Source of the DNA: Bacteroidales bacterium
GTDB taxonomy: Bacteria > Bacteroidota > Bacteroidia > Bacteroidales > UBA932
DNA: 64,000 nt
NCBI GenBank assembly: GCA_023227835.1
Contig: JALOCI010000003.1
Location: 58,485 to 122,484, forward strand
Reading direction: 5' to 3'
Part shown: piece by piece, positions 36,674 through 45,135 of the stretch
How the letters are laid out: each line of letters opens with the position of its first letter
How positions within the stretch are numbered: position 1 is the stretch's first letter
Program-made: the position numbers and the translations under genes
Notes under the pieces: model-generated
Database searches by the model: none
Told to the model about the DNA's origin: nothing
The model's input: the letters and a program-made list of their open reading frames with translations, nothing else

Positions 36674-37876
36674 TTAACCGATTACTCCGGAACCAATCAT
36701 CTCATCCGCATCATACCAAGCCGCGAACTGCCCCTCGGTAACACCTCTCTGAGGCATGTCAAATATTATATAGAGACCATTTTCCCTCATGAAAAGCCGG
36801 GCCTTTTGAAGAGGTTGCCTGTACCTGATTCTGACAAGATAGTCCCGAACTTCTCCGAGCTCCATTTTCAAATCCTCCCTAATCCAGTGAATCTCCTCTC
36901 TTTGTATCAGAAGTCCTTTGCGATATAATCCCGGATGGGTCTGACCCTCCCCTACAAATATTGTATTCTCAGCAACATCTGTCTCAATTATGAATATTGG
37001 TTCAACATGTCCCCCGATATTCAACCCCTTCCGCTGACCTATCGTATAGAAATGAGCCCCCTGATGTTTACCTATAATCTTCCCCTCTTCTGCTTTGTAT
37101 CTGTATTTTGCAGAAAGTTCATCCAGCAAACTATCGCAAATCACATCATAACCGGGCACATTGTATTTGAAAAAAACGTTTCGTTTGTAAAAGTTTCTGA
37201 ATATCTCAACAACAGGCCCCTCTTTAGGTGCAAGTTTCTGTTGCAGAAAAACGGGGAGATCGACCTTACCTACAAAACAGATACCCTGAGAATCCTTTTT
37301 CTCCGCTGAGGGCAGCCCGGCCTCTGCAGCAATCCTGCGAACCTCCGGTTTCAAAAGGTGACCAATTGGAAAAAGTGCTTTGGAAAGCTGTTCTTGAGTC
37401 AGTTGGCAAAGAAAATAGCTCTGGTCTTTATTGGGATCAGAGCCGGCAAGTATCCTGAATATCTCCTTTCCCTCACCGTTAGTAAAGCTCTCCTTCCTGC
37501 AATAGTGTCCCGTTGCAACAAAATCAGCTCCGAGATCCAGTGCCTCCTTAAGAAATGCCTCAAATTTTATCTCACTGTTGCACATCACATCCGGATTCGG
37601 AGTCCTTCCGTGTTCATATTCCGCAAACATATAGTCAACCACACGTTTACGATAAACCGAACTCAAATCCACAAAATGGAAAGGTATACCAATCTTTCTG
37701 GCAACCATCTCCGCCACAGACCTCTCCTCTTCCCACTCGCAATCTCCGTGCAACGTGCCGGTAGTATCACTCCAGTTCTGCATAAACATTGCAATCACAT
37801 CGTAACCTGCCTGTTTAAGAAGCAGGGCAGCTACGCTGGAATCAACTCCGCCAGAAAGACCGACTGCGATTTTCAT
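36674..37876 (-). CDS. mnmA: tRNA 2-thiouridine synthase MnmA
   Basis: A 400-residue tRNA-specific 2-thiouridylase that thiolates U34 of Glu, Gln and Lys tRNAs. The PP-loop GLSGGVDSSVAA is at the N-terminus; the two catalytic Cys lie in the PDVMCN and SQGICF segments (typical MnmA sites). Length is slightly above the usual 360-370 because of an insert near residues 230-255. The SRP RNA gene lies directly upstream on the same strand. Confidence 0.95.
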   Translation of the reverse strand: MKIAVGLSGGVDSSVAALLLKQAGYDVIAMFMQNWSDTTGTLHGDCEWEEERSVAEMVARKIGIPFHFVDLSSVYRKRVVDYMFAEYEHGRTPNPDVMCNSEIKFEAFLKEALDLGADFVATGHYCRKESFTNGEGKEIFRILAGSDPNKDQSYFLCQLTQEQLSKALFPIGHLLKPEVRRIAAEAGLPSAEKKDSQGICFVGKVDLPVFLQQKLAPKEGPVVEIFRNFYKRNVFFKYNVPGYDVICDSLLDELSAKYRYKAEEGKIIGKHQGAHFYTIGQRKGLNIGGHVEPIFIIETDVAENTIFVGEGQTHPGLYRKGLLIQREEIHWIREDLKMELGEVRDYLVRIRYRQPLQKARLFMRENGLYIIFDMPQRGVTEGQFAAWYDADEMIGSGVIG

Positions 37877-37913
37877 TTTATGTATTGTTGAGAATTATCG
37901 ATATAATATAAAG

Positions 37914-38018
37914 AAAAAGGGGCAAGCTGAATATATCGCACCGCTACAACCACCTGCCCTTGCTGCCTTCCGGCCCTGGGGGAGTTCAGTGGGAGCTGGT
38001 CGTATAAGACTTACCCCG
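37914..38018 (-). ncRNA. ffs: Signal recognition particle RNA, small bacterial type (4.5S)
   Basis: On the minus strand, the domain IV core reads CCCAGGGCCGGAAGGCAGCAAGGG, which contains the GGAAG tetraloop region and the AGCA bulge bound by Ffh. The ends pair (GGGGTAAG near 38017 with CTTGCCCC near 37919), and a T-run follows at 37918-37914 as terminator. Length about 100 nt, without an Alu domain. It is transcribed from the TATCTTTG box at 38021-38028. Confidence 0.92.
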
Positions 38019-38020
38019 CA

Positions 38021-38028
38021 CAAAGATA
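38021..38028 (-). promoter_or_regulatory. -7 box (TATCTTTG) for the SRP RNA
   Basis: Perfect TATCTTTG on the minus strand a few bases before the 5' stem of the SRP RNA. No -33 box with proper spacing is evident. Confidence 0.6.
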
Positions 38029-38055
38029 CAACAATTTTACAAAGTGAAGAAAAAA

Positions 38056-38535
38056 CTATTTGGGAAGATTATCAAAAGTGAATGGCAACAAACCTTCCAC
38101 ACTATCAATAACCTGTATAATCTTCTCTCCTCCAATTATTATCCTTATATTATTTCCGGATCTTTGCTCTGTTTCAGCCAGTACCTGCCGGCAAGCTCCG
38201 CACGGGTATGTCGGATTGTCGCATATATCGCCATTCACAGATGCTGTTACAGCCAATGCCTCAACCTTAACATCCGGGAATCTGGAATTTGCGTAAAAAA
38301 TTGCCACCCTTTCAGCACATAATCCTGATGGGTAAGCTGCGTTTTCCTGGTTGCTTGCAGAGATTATTTCACCGTTTGCCAATCTCACGGCTGCTCCTAC
38401 ATTAAAACGGGAATATGGGGCGTAAGAGTTCTTTGTGGCCTCTATGGCAACATCAAGCAACTCTTTATCCTTTGCCGGGAGCTCATTGTTGGAGTTGTAT
38501 TCCGAATATGATATTGTGATACTCTTTCTGTTCAT
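38056..38535 (-). CDS. cdd: Cytidine deaminase
   Basis: A 159-residue homotetrameric-type cytidine deaminase of pyrimidine salvage. Zinc ligands and the catalytic Glu are in CAERVAIF, with the second Cys pair in PCGACRQVL. SRFNVGAAVR is the substrate-binding loop. It has a slightly longer N-terminus than the shortest family members. It diverges from the glucosaminidase gene. Confidence 0.95.
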   Translation of the reverse strand: MNRKSITISYSEYNSNNELPAKDKELLDVAIEATKNSYAPYSRFNVGAAVRLANGEIISASNQENAAYPSGLCAERVAIFYANSRFPDVKVEALAVTASVNGDICDNPTYPCGACRQVLAETEQRSGNNIRIIIGGEKIIQVIDSVEGLLPFTFDNLPK

Positions 38536-38558
38536 CTGATTTTTAATTGCAATTGATG

Positions 38559-38566
38559 CAAAATTA
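38559..38566 (-). promoter_or_regulatory. -7 box (TAATTTTG) for cdd
   Basis: Minus-strand TAATTTTG fits TAnnTTTG and lies 23 nt upstream of the start codon at 38535; it abuts the divergent box at 38568-38575. Confidence 0.4.
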
Positions 38567-38567
38567 G

Positions 38568-38575
38568 TATTTTTG
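38568..38575 (+). promoter_or_regulatory. -7 box (TATTTTTG) for the glucosaminidase-mltG unit
   Basis: TATTTTTG fits TAnnTTTG and lies 22 nt before ATG 38598. A TTG element about 18 nt upstream is a weak -33 candidate. Confidence 0.45.
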
Positions 38576-38597
38576 CACGATTGAGTAACACCTCACT

Positions 38598-39536
38598 ATG
38601 TTATTTCTTAGAAATTCAATAGCAACCCTGCTTTTACTTCTCATGTTCAACAGTCCGGTTCTATCACAGAAGATGGACAGAACAGAGTATATTCTCAAAT
38701 ACAAAGATCTTGCCATCAAGCAAATGCAAACCCACGGCATACCGGCAAGTATTACTCTTGCCCAAGCTTGTCTTGAGTCTTCTGATGGTAATTCCACGTT
38801 GGCTAGAGAGGCAAACAACCATTTCGGTATCAAATGCCATAACTGGACGGGTGATACCTTCCTGCAAGACGATGATACAAGAAACGAATGTTTCAGGAAA
38901 TATCTCACTGTCGAACAGTCTTACCAGGATCATTCAGATTTTTTAAGATACAGAGAAAGGTATAAATTTCTTTTTGACCTTGATCCAACAGATTACAAAG
39001 GTTGGGCGGAAGGTCTTAAAAAAGCTGGATATGCAACGAATCCAAACTACGCCCAGAGCCTTATAAAGATTATAGAAGATTATAATTTGTCCAGATACGA
39101 TCAGATGTCAGGCCCAGTACCACCTAGCCCAAAAGAGATTATTGCCGACAAAGAGTACAAGCCGGTTGAAACCAGTTCATTGTATAAAATTTCGCTCACT
39201 CGTGAGCTGTTCAAAAAGAATGGAGTTGCATATATTATTGGCAATCACATGGATACATACGAAAATATTGCCAAAGAGTACAGCCTGTTTACAAAGGAAC
39301 TCCTCAGATTTAATAATCTGGACAGAAATCAGCCTATCGAAGACGGTACTGTAATATATGTTGAAAAGAAGAGGGCAAAAGGTGACAAGTTTCTTGATAA
39401 ACATATAGCCGAACAAGGAGAGACAATGTACGAGATATCACAAAAATACGGTATACGTCTTAACGAGCTCTATAAGATCAATGGAATGAAAAAAGGTTTC
39501 AAGATTTATGACGGTCAGGAAATCAAATTAAGATAA
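38598..39536 (+). CDS. Exported glucosaminidase-domain peptidoglycan hydrolase with LysM repeats
   Basis: A 312-residue exported hydrolase: signal peptide (about residues 1-23), a glucosaminidase/FlgJ-type domain (about 30-165, with ITLAQACLESSDGNSTLAREANNHFGIKC; the Glu in LESS is the probable catalytic acid), and two LysM peptidoglycan-binding repeats (about 215-262 and 268-312). It likely cleaves the glycan backbone of peptidoglycan. Its TAA overlaps the ATG of mltG by one base, so the two cell-wall genes are coupled. Confidence 0.92.
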   Translation: MLFLRNSIATLLLLLMFNSPVLSQKMDRTEYILKYKDLAIKQMQTHGIPASITLAQACLESSDGNSTLAREANNHFGIKCHNWTGDTFLQDDDTRNECFRKYLTVEQSYQDHSDFLRYRERYKFLFDLDPTDYKGWAEGLKKAGYATNPNYAQSLIKIIEDYNLSRYDQMSGPVPPSPKEIIADKEYKPVETSSLYKISLTRELFKKNGVAYIIGNHMDTYENIAKEYSLFTKELLRFNNLDRNQPIEDGTVIYVEKKRAKGDKFLDKHIAEQGETMYEISQKYGIRLNELYKINGMKKGFKIYDGQEIKLR

Positions 39537-40558
39537 TGATAGCCGGGAAAAAAACATACATACTAATTGCAGCTGGAGCAGTTGTTTTGGGTCTGCTACT
39601 ATCAGTCATGGTATACAGAACATTTCTTATGTCAAATATAATCGGAGAAGGGACTTCTCTTTACATACCCCACAATGCAGGATATAAGCAACTTTTGGAC
39701 AGTCTGGAGAAGAGCGGGTGTGTCAAGTCAATGAGATGCTTTAAAAGAGCTGCCGCATTTGAAAGTCTGGAAAATGAGATAAAACCGGGCATGTACACTT
39801 TAAAGCCAGGTATGAGTAACCATCATCTTATAAGGTTCATAAAAAAAGGTTGGCAAACTCCTGTAAGACTCACTTTGTCGGGAAATATAAGAAATATGGA
39901 GAAGCTGGCTTCTCTGTTGTCAAAAAAGATTGAAAGCGACTCAACACAGATTATATGCATACTGAAAGACACCTCATTTGTTGACTCTCTCGGGTTTAAC
40001 CCTTTAACGTACCCTTCAATGTTTCTGCCCGATACTTATGAGGTATACTGGACAATCACACCAAAAGAGCTTCTTTTGAGATTCAAGAAGGAGTATGACA
40101 AATTCTGGAATAGGGAGAGGTTAGAAAAAGCTGTCAAAATAGGACTTTCACCAATAGAGGTAAGCACCCTTGCGTCTATCGTCTCCGAAGAGAGTAACCT
40201 TAAGGAGGAACAACCTCTGATTGCCGGGGTTTATTTGAACAGGCTAAGAAAGAATATTCCATTACAAGCCGACCCTACAATAAAGTTTATTCTAAATGAC
40301 CCCTCTGTCAAGAGAATACTCAACAGGCACCTCTCAATAAACTCTCCGTTTAACACGTACAAACATGCGGGTCTTCCTCCAGGACCGATTGTCATACCAC
40401 AGAAAAGCACAATAGATGCAGTTCTGGATTATAAAAAACACAACTACATCTATTTTTGCGCTAAGCCAACTCTTGACGGATCACATAATTTTGCGGTAAC
40501 TCTCGCTGAGCATAACAAGAATGCAAGAGCCTACCAGCGGGTTATAAGCCGTCTTTAG
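39536..40558 (+). CDS. mltG: Endolytic transglycosylase MltG
   Basis: A 340-residue inner-membrane lytic transglycosylase that cuts nascent peptidoglycan strands. One transmembrane anchor lies at residues 7-29, followed by a LysM-like region and the YceG domain with the ASIVSEESNLKEEQ motif (catalytic Glu near residue 218) and the YLNRLRKNIPLQADPT block. It starts one base into the stop of the glucosaminidase gene. The 3' end overlaps the convergent S41 protease gene by 17 bases. Confidence 0.94.
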   Translation: MIAGKKTYILIAAGAVVLGLLLSVMVYRTFLMSNIIGEGTSLYIPHNAGYKQLLDSLEKSGCVKSMRCFKRAAAFESLENEIKPGMYTLKPGMSNHHLIRFIKKGWQTPVRLTLSGNIRNMEKLASLLSKKIESDSTQIICILKDTSFVDSLGFNPLTYPSMFLPDTYEVYWTITPKELLLRFKKEYDKFWNRERLEKAVKIGLSPIEVSTLASIVSEESNLKEEQPLIAGVYLNRLRKNIPLQADPTIKFILNDPSVKRILNRHLSINSPFNTYKHAGLPPGPIVIPQKSTIDAVLDYKKHNYIYFCAKPTLDGSHNFAVTLAEHNKNARAYQRVISRL

Positions 40559-42140
40559 AACGCACTACTTCCAGTGCTTTGGCAAATGTTGCATCTCTTT
40601 CCGAGTTTATAACTCTGTAATAAGCCGTATTGCCAAAGATTGTCCTTGCAGCAAGTGCTTTCATGACAATTGCCATCTCACTCCTTGAGGTCTCAAAACC
40701 TTTTGAATCGAGCGGAAGGTTTTTCTTTGCAGCATATTGAGTCAGATCGTCCATTATCTTTTCATCAATACGGAAATCCTTCTCAAACTTCTCGAAGGTT
40801 TTATATTTTGCGCTCCAGTCTGTTCTGTTTTGATCCCCCAGATTATTCATGAACTCATTGATTATTCCCCTTCTTATGAGGTTCATATAATACTCTGAAT
40901 AATAAGAAGTATCAGCAGGCACGAAAATATCAGGCATTATACCTCCTCCTCCATAAACAGTGCGTCCTTTTACCAGAGTCTTATATTTTAGCGAATCAGG
41001 AAAACTTATACTGTCTTTGTTAAACATCTCACCCTTTTTATACCTTTCAATAAATGACATATAGTACTTTTCTGCCTCTCCTGCTTTATAGGGACTCTGT
41101 ATTACGCGTCCGGATGGTGTGTGATACCTTGCAATCGTAAGCCTAAGCTGAGAGCCGTCATTTAACGGGATTATCTGTTGAACAAGTCCTTTTCCGAATG
41201 ATCTTCTGCCTATTACGACTCCCCTGTCCCAATCCTGTATCGCACCGGTTACGATTTCACTTGCTGATGCAGAATTTTCATCAATCATGACAACCAGAGG
41301 CCCTTTCTTGTAAAACCCGGTTCCATTTGCCCTCTCGATTCTTTTAGGAGATTTCAGCCCTTCAGTATATACAATTGATTGGCCTGCATCCAAAAAGAAA
41401 TTAGATATCTCCATTGCTGTTCCTAAAAAACCTCCAGTATTTCCACGCAAATCAAGGATTATTCCGTTTATCTTTTCCGCTTTCATACCAATTAAAGCTT
41501 CCAGTATCTCGTTGGCAGAATTTTGGGCAAAACGGCTTAACTTAAGATAATATATTCCTTTACCGACCTCATAAGCCGCATCAAGGCTGTTAATAGGAAT
41601 TTTGTCCCTTACCACCTCAAATTCCAACATGTCTGGAACACCTTTCCTCATTATTCCCAAATTTACCGTAGTACCCTTTGGTCCTCTGAGATATTTATAG
41701 ACACGTTCATTTGTAAGGCCGGTACCTGCAATCATCTCTCCATTAACCCTGACTATTCTGTCTCCGGTGCGGATACCTACCCGCTCACAAGGACCGCCGG
41801 CAATAGGTGCAGCTACACTCAAAGTATCCTTTATAATTGCAAATTCAATCCCAACTCCTTCAAAGTTACCCTCAAGAGGCTCATTCATTGATTTTACGTC
41901 CTTAGCTGAAATATAAGCAGAATGAGGGTCCAGTTTTGAAATTACAGAATTAATGGCATCCTCGGTCAGGGAATTAATATTTACAGTGTCAAGATAATAA
42001 TTGTTCAGATACATGAGAGTCTGCCCGAATTTTGACATTTGTCTGTTTATATCTGTAATATTTTGTGCTTGTATGGATTGAGACAAAAAAAGCGCTGCCA
42101 AAAGCATCAATCCGTTTTTAATTATTTTCATAAACATCAT
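40542..42140 (-). CDS. S41-family C-terminal processing protease with PDZ domain
   Basis: A 532-residue exported serine protease: signal peptide (about residues 1-25, ending in QAQN), a PDZ domain (about 85-170, EGNFEGVGIEFAI), and an S41 catalytic domain with the Ser in DENSASASEIV and the Lys in RRSFGKGLVQQ. Such CtpA-type proteases trim or degrade envelope proteins. The start could also be ATG 42131. It overlaps the end of rnz by 23 bases, so it lies in an rpsA-rnz-S41 unit. Confidence 0.93.
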   Translation of the reverse strand: MMFMKIIKNGLMLLAALFLSQSIQAQNITDINRQMSKFGQTLMYLNNYYLDTVNINSLTEDAINSVISKLDPHSAYISAKDVKSMNEPLEGNFEGVGIEFAIIKDTLSVAAPIAGGPCERVGIRTGDRIVRVNGEMIAGTGLTNERVYKYLRGPKGTTVNLGIMRKGVPDMLEFEVVRDKIPINSLDAAYEVGKGIYYLKLSRFAQNSANEILEALIGMKAEKINGIILDLRGNTGGFLGTAMEISNFFLDAGQSIVYTEGLKSPKRIERANGTGFYKKGPLVVMIDENSASASEIVTGAIQDWDRGVVIGRRSFGKGLVQQIIPLNDGSQLRLTIARYHTPSGRVIQSPYKAGEAEKYYMSFIERYKKGEMFNKDSISFPDSLKYKTLVKGRTVYGGGGIMPDIFVPADTSYYSEYYMNLIRRGIINEFMNNLGDQNRTDWSAKYKTFEKFEKDFRIDEKIMDDLTQYAAKKNLPLDSKGFETSRSEMAIVMKALAARTIFGNTAYYRVINSERDATFAKALEVVRSKDGL

Positions 42141-43074
42141 TTTCTTTATTTTTCATAGGTATATCAAACTCTGTGCCCTCCTCGGCCAGATATGTATCAG
42201 GAAAGATATTTCTTGCCTCTTTCAGTAAAACCGTCAACTCCTTGTAGCGGGATGAATAGTGCCCTATCACAAGTTTCCCGGCGCAGGCTTCCTTGGCAAC
42301 TTGAGCAGCATCAGATGCCGTTGAATGCATTGTGGCCTTTGCCATCTCAGCCATATCTGATGTAAAAGTAGCCTCATGATACAGTAAATCAACACCTTTA
42401 ATATAACTTTTCAAAGCCCCGAAGGGAGCCGTATCACTGCAATAAGCAAAAGAACGCGGCTTATACGGGAGGTAGGTATACTTGTTATTCTTCAGAATTT
42501 CGCCACTTCCATCATCTCTCGTCACATCCTCCCCATCTTTCAGCCTTGCAATCTCCTTTAATGTGAGCGACTCTTTCTCTATAAGATATTTGTGAACATT
42601 TCTTCTGGGATATTTTTCACGGAACAGAAAACCGTAGCACTCTATTCTGTGATTTAGCGGGAATGAGAGGACCTCGAAACTTTTAGTTTCAAATATCGTA
42701 TTCAAACCCTCTCCTTTAAGAGGTATGTGGCTTATATCATATTTGAACATCCCTCCGAAGTGCCGGAGAAAATCAGAAAGTATAGCTGAAAATTCAGTCG
42801 GGGCATATATAAACACCGGAGCTGTCCTCCCCAGCATTGACATTGTGGAAAGTAATCCGTATATACCAAAAAGATGATCTCCGTGGACATGTGAAATGAA
42901 GATATTCTGGATCTTCAAAATAGAAAATCCATATTTTCTCAGTTGCATCTAGCAACCTTCTCCACAGTCAATAAGAAACAAGCGCTCATGAACATTAAGG
43001 ACATGAGCGCTTGGAAATCTGTTCACCGTAGGAAGTGCTGATGCGCACCCCAATGATGAGAACGAAAATTTCAT
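42118..43074 (-). pseudogene. rnz: Ribonuclease Z with an in-frame TAG at codon 42
   Basis: RNase Z matures the 3' ends of tRNA. The full frame starts at ATG 43074, four bases after the rpsA stop region, and encodes 318 codons. Codon 42 (42951-42949) is TAG. Homologues have Gln here in a CGEG-x-QMQLRK block (Bacteroides sequence recalled from memory), so one C-to-T change (CAG to TAG) explains it. The frame then continues unbroken, with the zinc motif HVHGDH and later HYSSRYK; an ATG directly follows the TAG, giving a 276-residue ORF at 42948. Options are a nonsense mutation, sequencing or assembly error, suppression, or re-initiation yielding an N-terminally shortened enzyme. The gene is normally important, which argues against a simple null. 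Confidence 0.85.
42979..43013 (-). repeat. 12-bp perfect inverted repeat inside the 5' part of rnz
   Basis: CAAGCGCTCATG at 42979-42990 and its exact reverse complement at 43002-43013, with an 11-nt loop. It lies within coding sequence about 28 nt upstream (in the direction of reading) of the in-frame TAG. In mRNA it would form a stable hairpin around codons 21-32. It is not followed by a T-run, so it is not a terminator. Confidence 0.7.
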
Positions 43075-43077
43075 CTA

Positions 43078-44994
43078 TTACTTGTTAGCCTGATCTTTGC
43101 TCTCCATTTCGCTCTTAAGAGCTGCAAGTTCGCTGATGTCACCAAGTGTTGTTTTTTCAAGGTTGGCTTTAAGTTTCTTAACTGCTTTTTGAGTTGAATC
43201 TGCCTCACTGTCAGTTCTTTCTCTAGGCTCCTCTCTCTTGGTGTCTTCGAAAAGTTTTGAGTGTGAGAGAACGATTCTCTTAGTACTCTTATTGAATTCA
43301 AGTACCTTGAAATCGAGTTTTTCTTCAACTTTTGCAGTTGTTCCATCCTCTTTCACAAGATTTCTCATGCTTACATATCCCTCTACTCCATAAGCAAGTG
43401 CAACTGTAGCGCCTTTGTCAACGAAAGAGGTAATTGTACCTTCATGAACCGAACCTACTGTAAATACAGACTCAAACACATCCCAAGGATTTTCCTCAAG
43501 CTGTTTGTGACCAAGGCTGAGACGACGGTTTTCCTGATCTACTTCAAGAACCAGCACATCGAGTTTCTCTCCTACTGAAGTGAACTCTGATGGATGTTTG
43601 ACTTTCTTGGTCCATGAGAGGTCACTGATGTGTACAAGGCCGTCAACGCCTTCTTCGAGTTCAACGAAAACACCGAAGTTGGTAAAGTTACGGACAGTTG
43701 CTGTACATTTTGTACCTACAGGATACTTCTCTGCGATTGTAGCCCATGGGTCAGATTTAAGCTGTTTGATACCTAAAGACATCTTTCTCTCGTCTCTGTC
43801 AAGGGTAAGTATAACTGCCTCAACTTCGTCTCCTACCTTAAGGAAATCCTGAGCACTGCGCAGGTGGAGTGACCATGACATCTCAGATACGTGGATAAGA
43901 CCCTCAACACCAGGCTGAATTTCAATAAATGCACCATAGTCAGCAATGACAACTACTTTACCTTTTACCTTGTCACCTACCTGTAAGTTTGCATCAAGAG
44001 CATCCCAAGGATGCGGGCTGAGTTGCTTCAAGCCTAAAGCTATACGTTTCTTTGTATCGTCAAAGTCAAGGATAACGACGTTGATCTTCTGATCAAGTTG
44101 TACAACCTCTTCAGGATGATTAATTCTGCCCCACGACAGGTCTGTGATGTGGATAAGTCCGTCAACACCACCCAGGTCTATAAATACACCATATGATGTA
44201 ATGTTCTTAACTACACCCTCAAGGATCTGGCCTTTCTCGAGTTTACCGATGATGTCTGCCTTCTGTGCTTCAAGCTCTGCCTCGATGAGTGCTTTATGAG
44301 AAACCACAACGTTGCGGAATTCATGGTTGATCTTCACGATCTTGAACTCCATTGTCTTGTTGACAAAAATATCGTAATCACGTATTGGTTTAACATCTAT
44401 TTGAGATCCAGGGAGGAATGCCTCTATTCCAAACACATCCACAATCATACCACCCTTAGTCCTGCACTTGATATAACCCTTAACGATTTCATCCTTGTCA
44501 AATGCCTCGTTAACTCTATCCCAAGAACGGAGAGAACGGGCCTTTTTGTGTGAAAGAAGAAGCTGTCCTTTTTTATCCTCGGCATTTTCAACATATACTT
44601 CTACCTTGTCACCTATTGCGAGATCCGGATTATAACGGAACTCATTGATACTGATAACACCTTCACTCTTGTAACCGATGTTTACGATTACCTCTCTCTT
44701 GTTAAGGTTTACCACAGTACCTTCTACAACCTCATTCTCAATAACTTTTGAGAGTGTCTGGCTGTAACGGTCTTCAATCACTGATTTCTCAGTGTCGTAC
44801 ACTGTCTCTTTTTCGAACGCATCCCAGTCAAATTTGTCAATTGAAACTGATGCATTACTTTTACGTTTTCTTGTTGATTCCTCTGCTACGGCAGCAGCGT
44901 CATCCTCGATGAAAGCTTCGAGCTTCTCCTCTTTGTTGATTGCAACAACCGGCTCTTCTTGCTCCATCTCTTCTTTTTTTAGATCTTTTACCAT
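43078..44994 (-). CDS. rpsA: 30S ribosomal protein S1
   Basis: A 638-residue S1 protein with an acidic N-terminal extension (residues 1-75) and six S1 RNA-binding domains (about 85-560; repeated G-x-V...G-V-F-V-x-L...GLVHISDLSW units), then a charged C-terminal tail. It binds mRNA and the 30S subunit, and is important in Bacteroidota, whose mRNAs generally lack strong Shine-Dalgarno sites. A TATCTTTA box about 60 nt upstream (45058-45065, minus) gives it a longer leader than most genes here, which would allow autoregulation. It is followed by rnz. Confidence 0.96.
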   Translation of the reverse strand: MVKDLKKEEMEQEEPVVAINKEEKLEAFIEDDAAAVAEESTRKRKSNASVSIDKFDWDAFEKETVYDTEKSVIEDRYSQTLSKVIENEVVEGTVVNLNKREVIVNIGYKSEGVISINEFRYNPDLAIGDKVEVYVENAEDKKGQLLLSHKKARSLRSWDRVNEAFDKDEIVKGYIKCRTKGGMIVDVFGIEAFLPGSQIDVKPIRDYDIFVNKTMEFKIVKINHEFRNVVVSHKALIEAELEAQKADIIGKLEKGQILEGVVKNITSYGVFIDLGGVDGLIHITDLSWGRINHPEEVVQLDQKINVVILDFDDTKKRIALGLKQLSPHPWDALDANLQVGDKVKGKVVVIADYGAFIEIQPGVEGLIHVSEMSWSLHLRSAQDFLKVGDEVEAVILTLDRDERKMSLGIKQLKSDPWATIAEKYPVGTKCTATVRNFTNFGVFVELEEGVDGLVHISDLSWTKKVKHPSEFTSVGEKLDVLVLEVDQENRRLSLGHKQLEENPWDVFESVFTVGSVHEGTITSFVDKGATVALAYGVEGYVSMRNLVKEDGTTAKVEEKLDFKVLEFNKSTKRIVLSHSKLFEDTKREEPRERTDSEADSTQKAVKKLKANLEKTTLGDISELAALKSEMESKDQANK

Positions 44995-45109
44995 TTTAAT
45001 TGTTAGAAATTAAGTAGTTAGACATTATTTATAGAGTGCCTTATAAGTTGGCAAATTTAAAGATATTTTTTTGGTAATCCAAAATTATTGAAAAATAGGC
45101 CATTTGGGC

Positions 45110-45117
45110 TATCTTTG
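45110..45117 (+). promoter_or_regulatory. -7 box (TATCTTTG) for the POT transporter
   Basis: Perfect TATCTTTG, 18 nt before ATG 45136. It lies downstream of an earlier in-frame ATG (45088), which shows that the later start is the right one. The rpsA promoter diverges from the same gap. Confidence 0.55.
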
Positions 45118-45135
45118 ATTTTTAAAATTCTTGTT

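Noticed and set aside
36935..37891. Several plus-strand ORFs opposite mnmA.
   Set aside because: They are antisense shadows of a clear housekeeping gene and resemble no protein family.
42949..42951. TAG reassigned to glutamine, as in some crAss-like phages.
   Set aside because: TAG ends several ordinary genes here (tldE, the MBL gene, the thioredoxin genes), and there is no phage context.
45088..45135. Earlier ATG start for the POT transporter.
   Set aside because: It lies upstream of the TATCTTTG promoter box; ATG 45136 fits the family.
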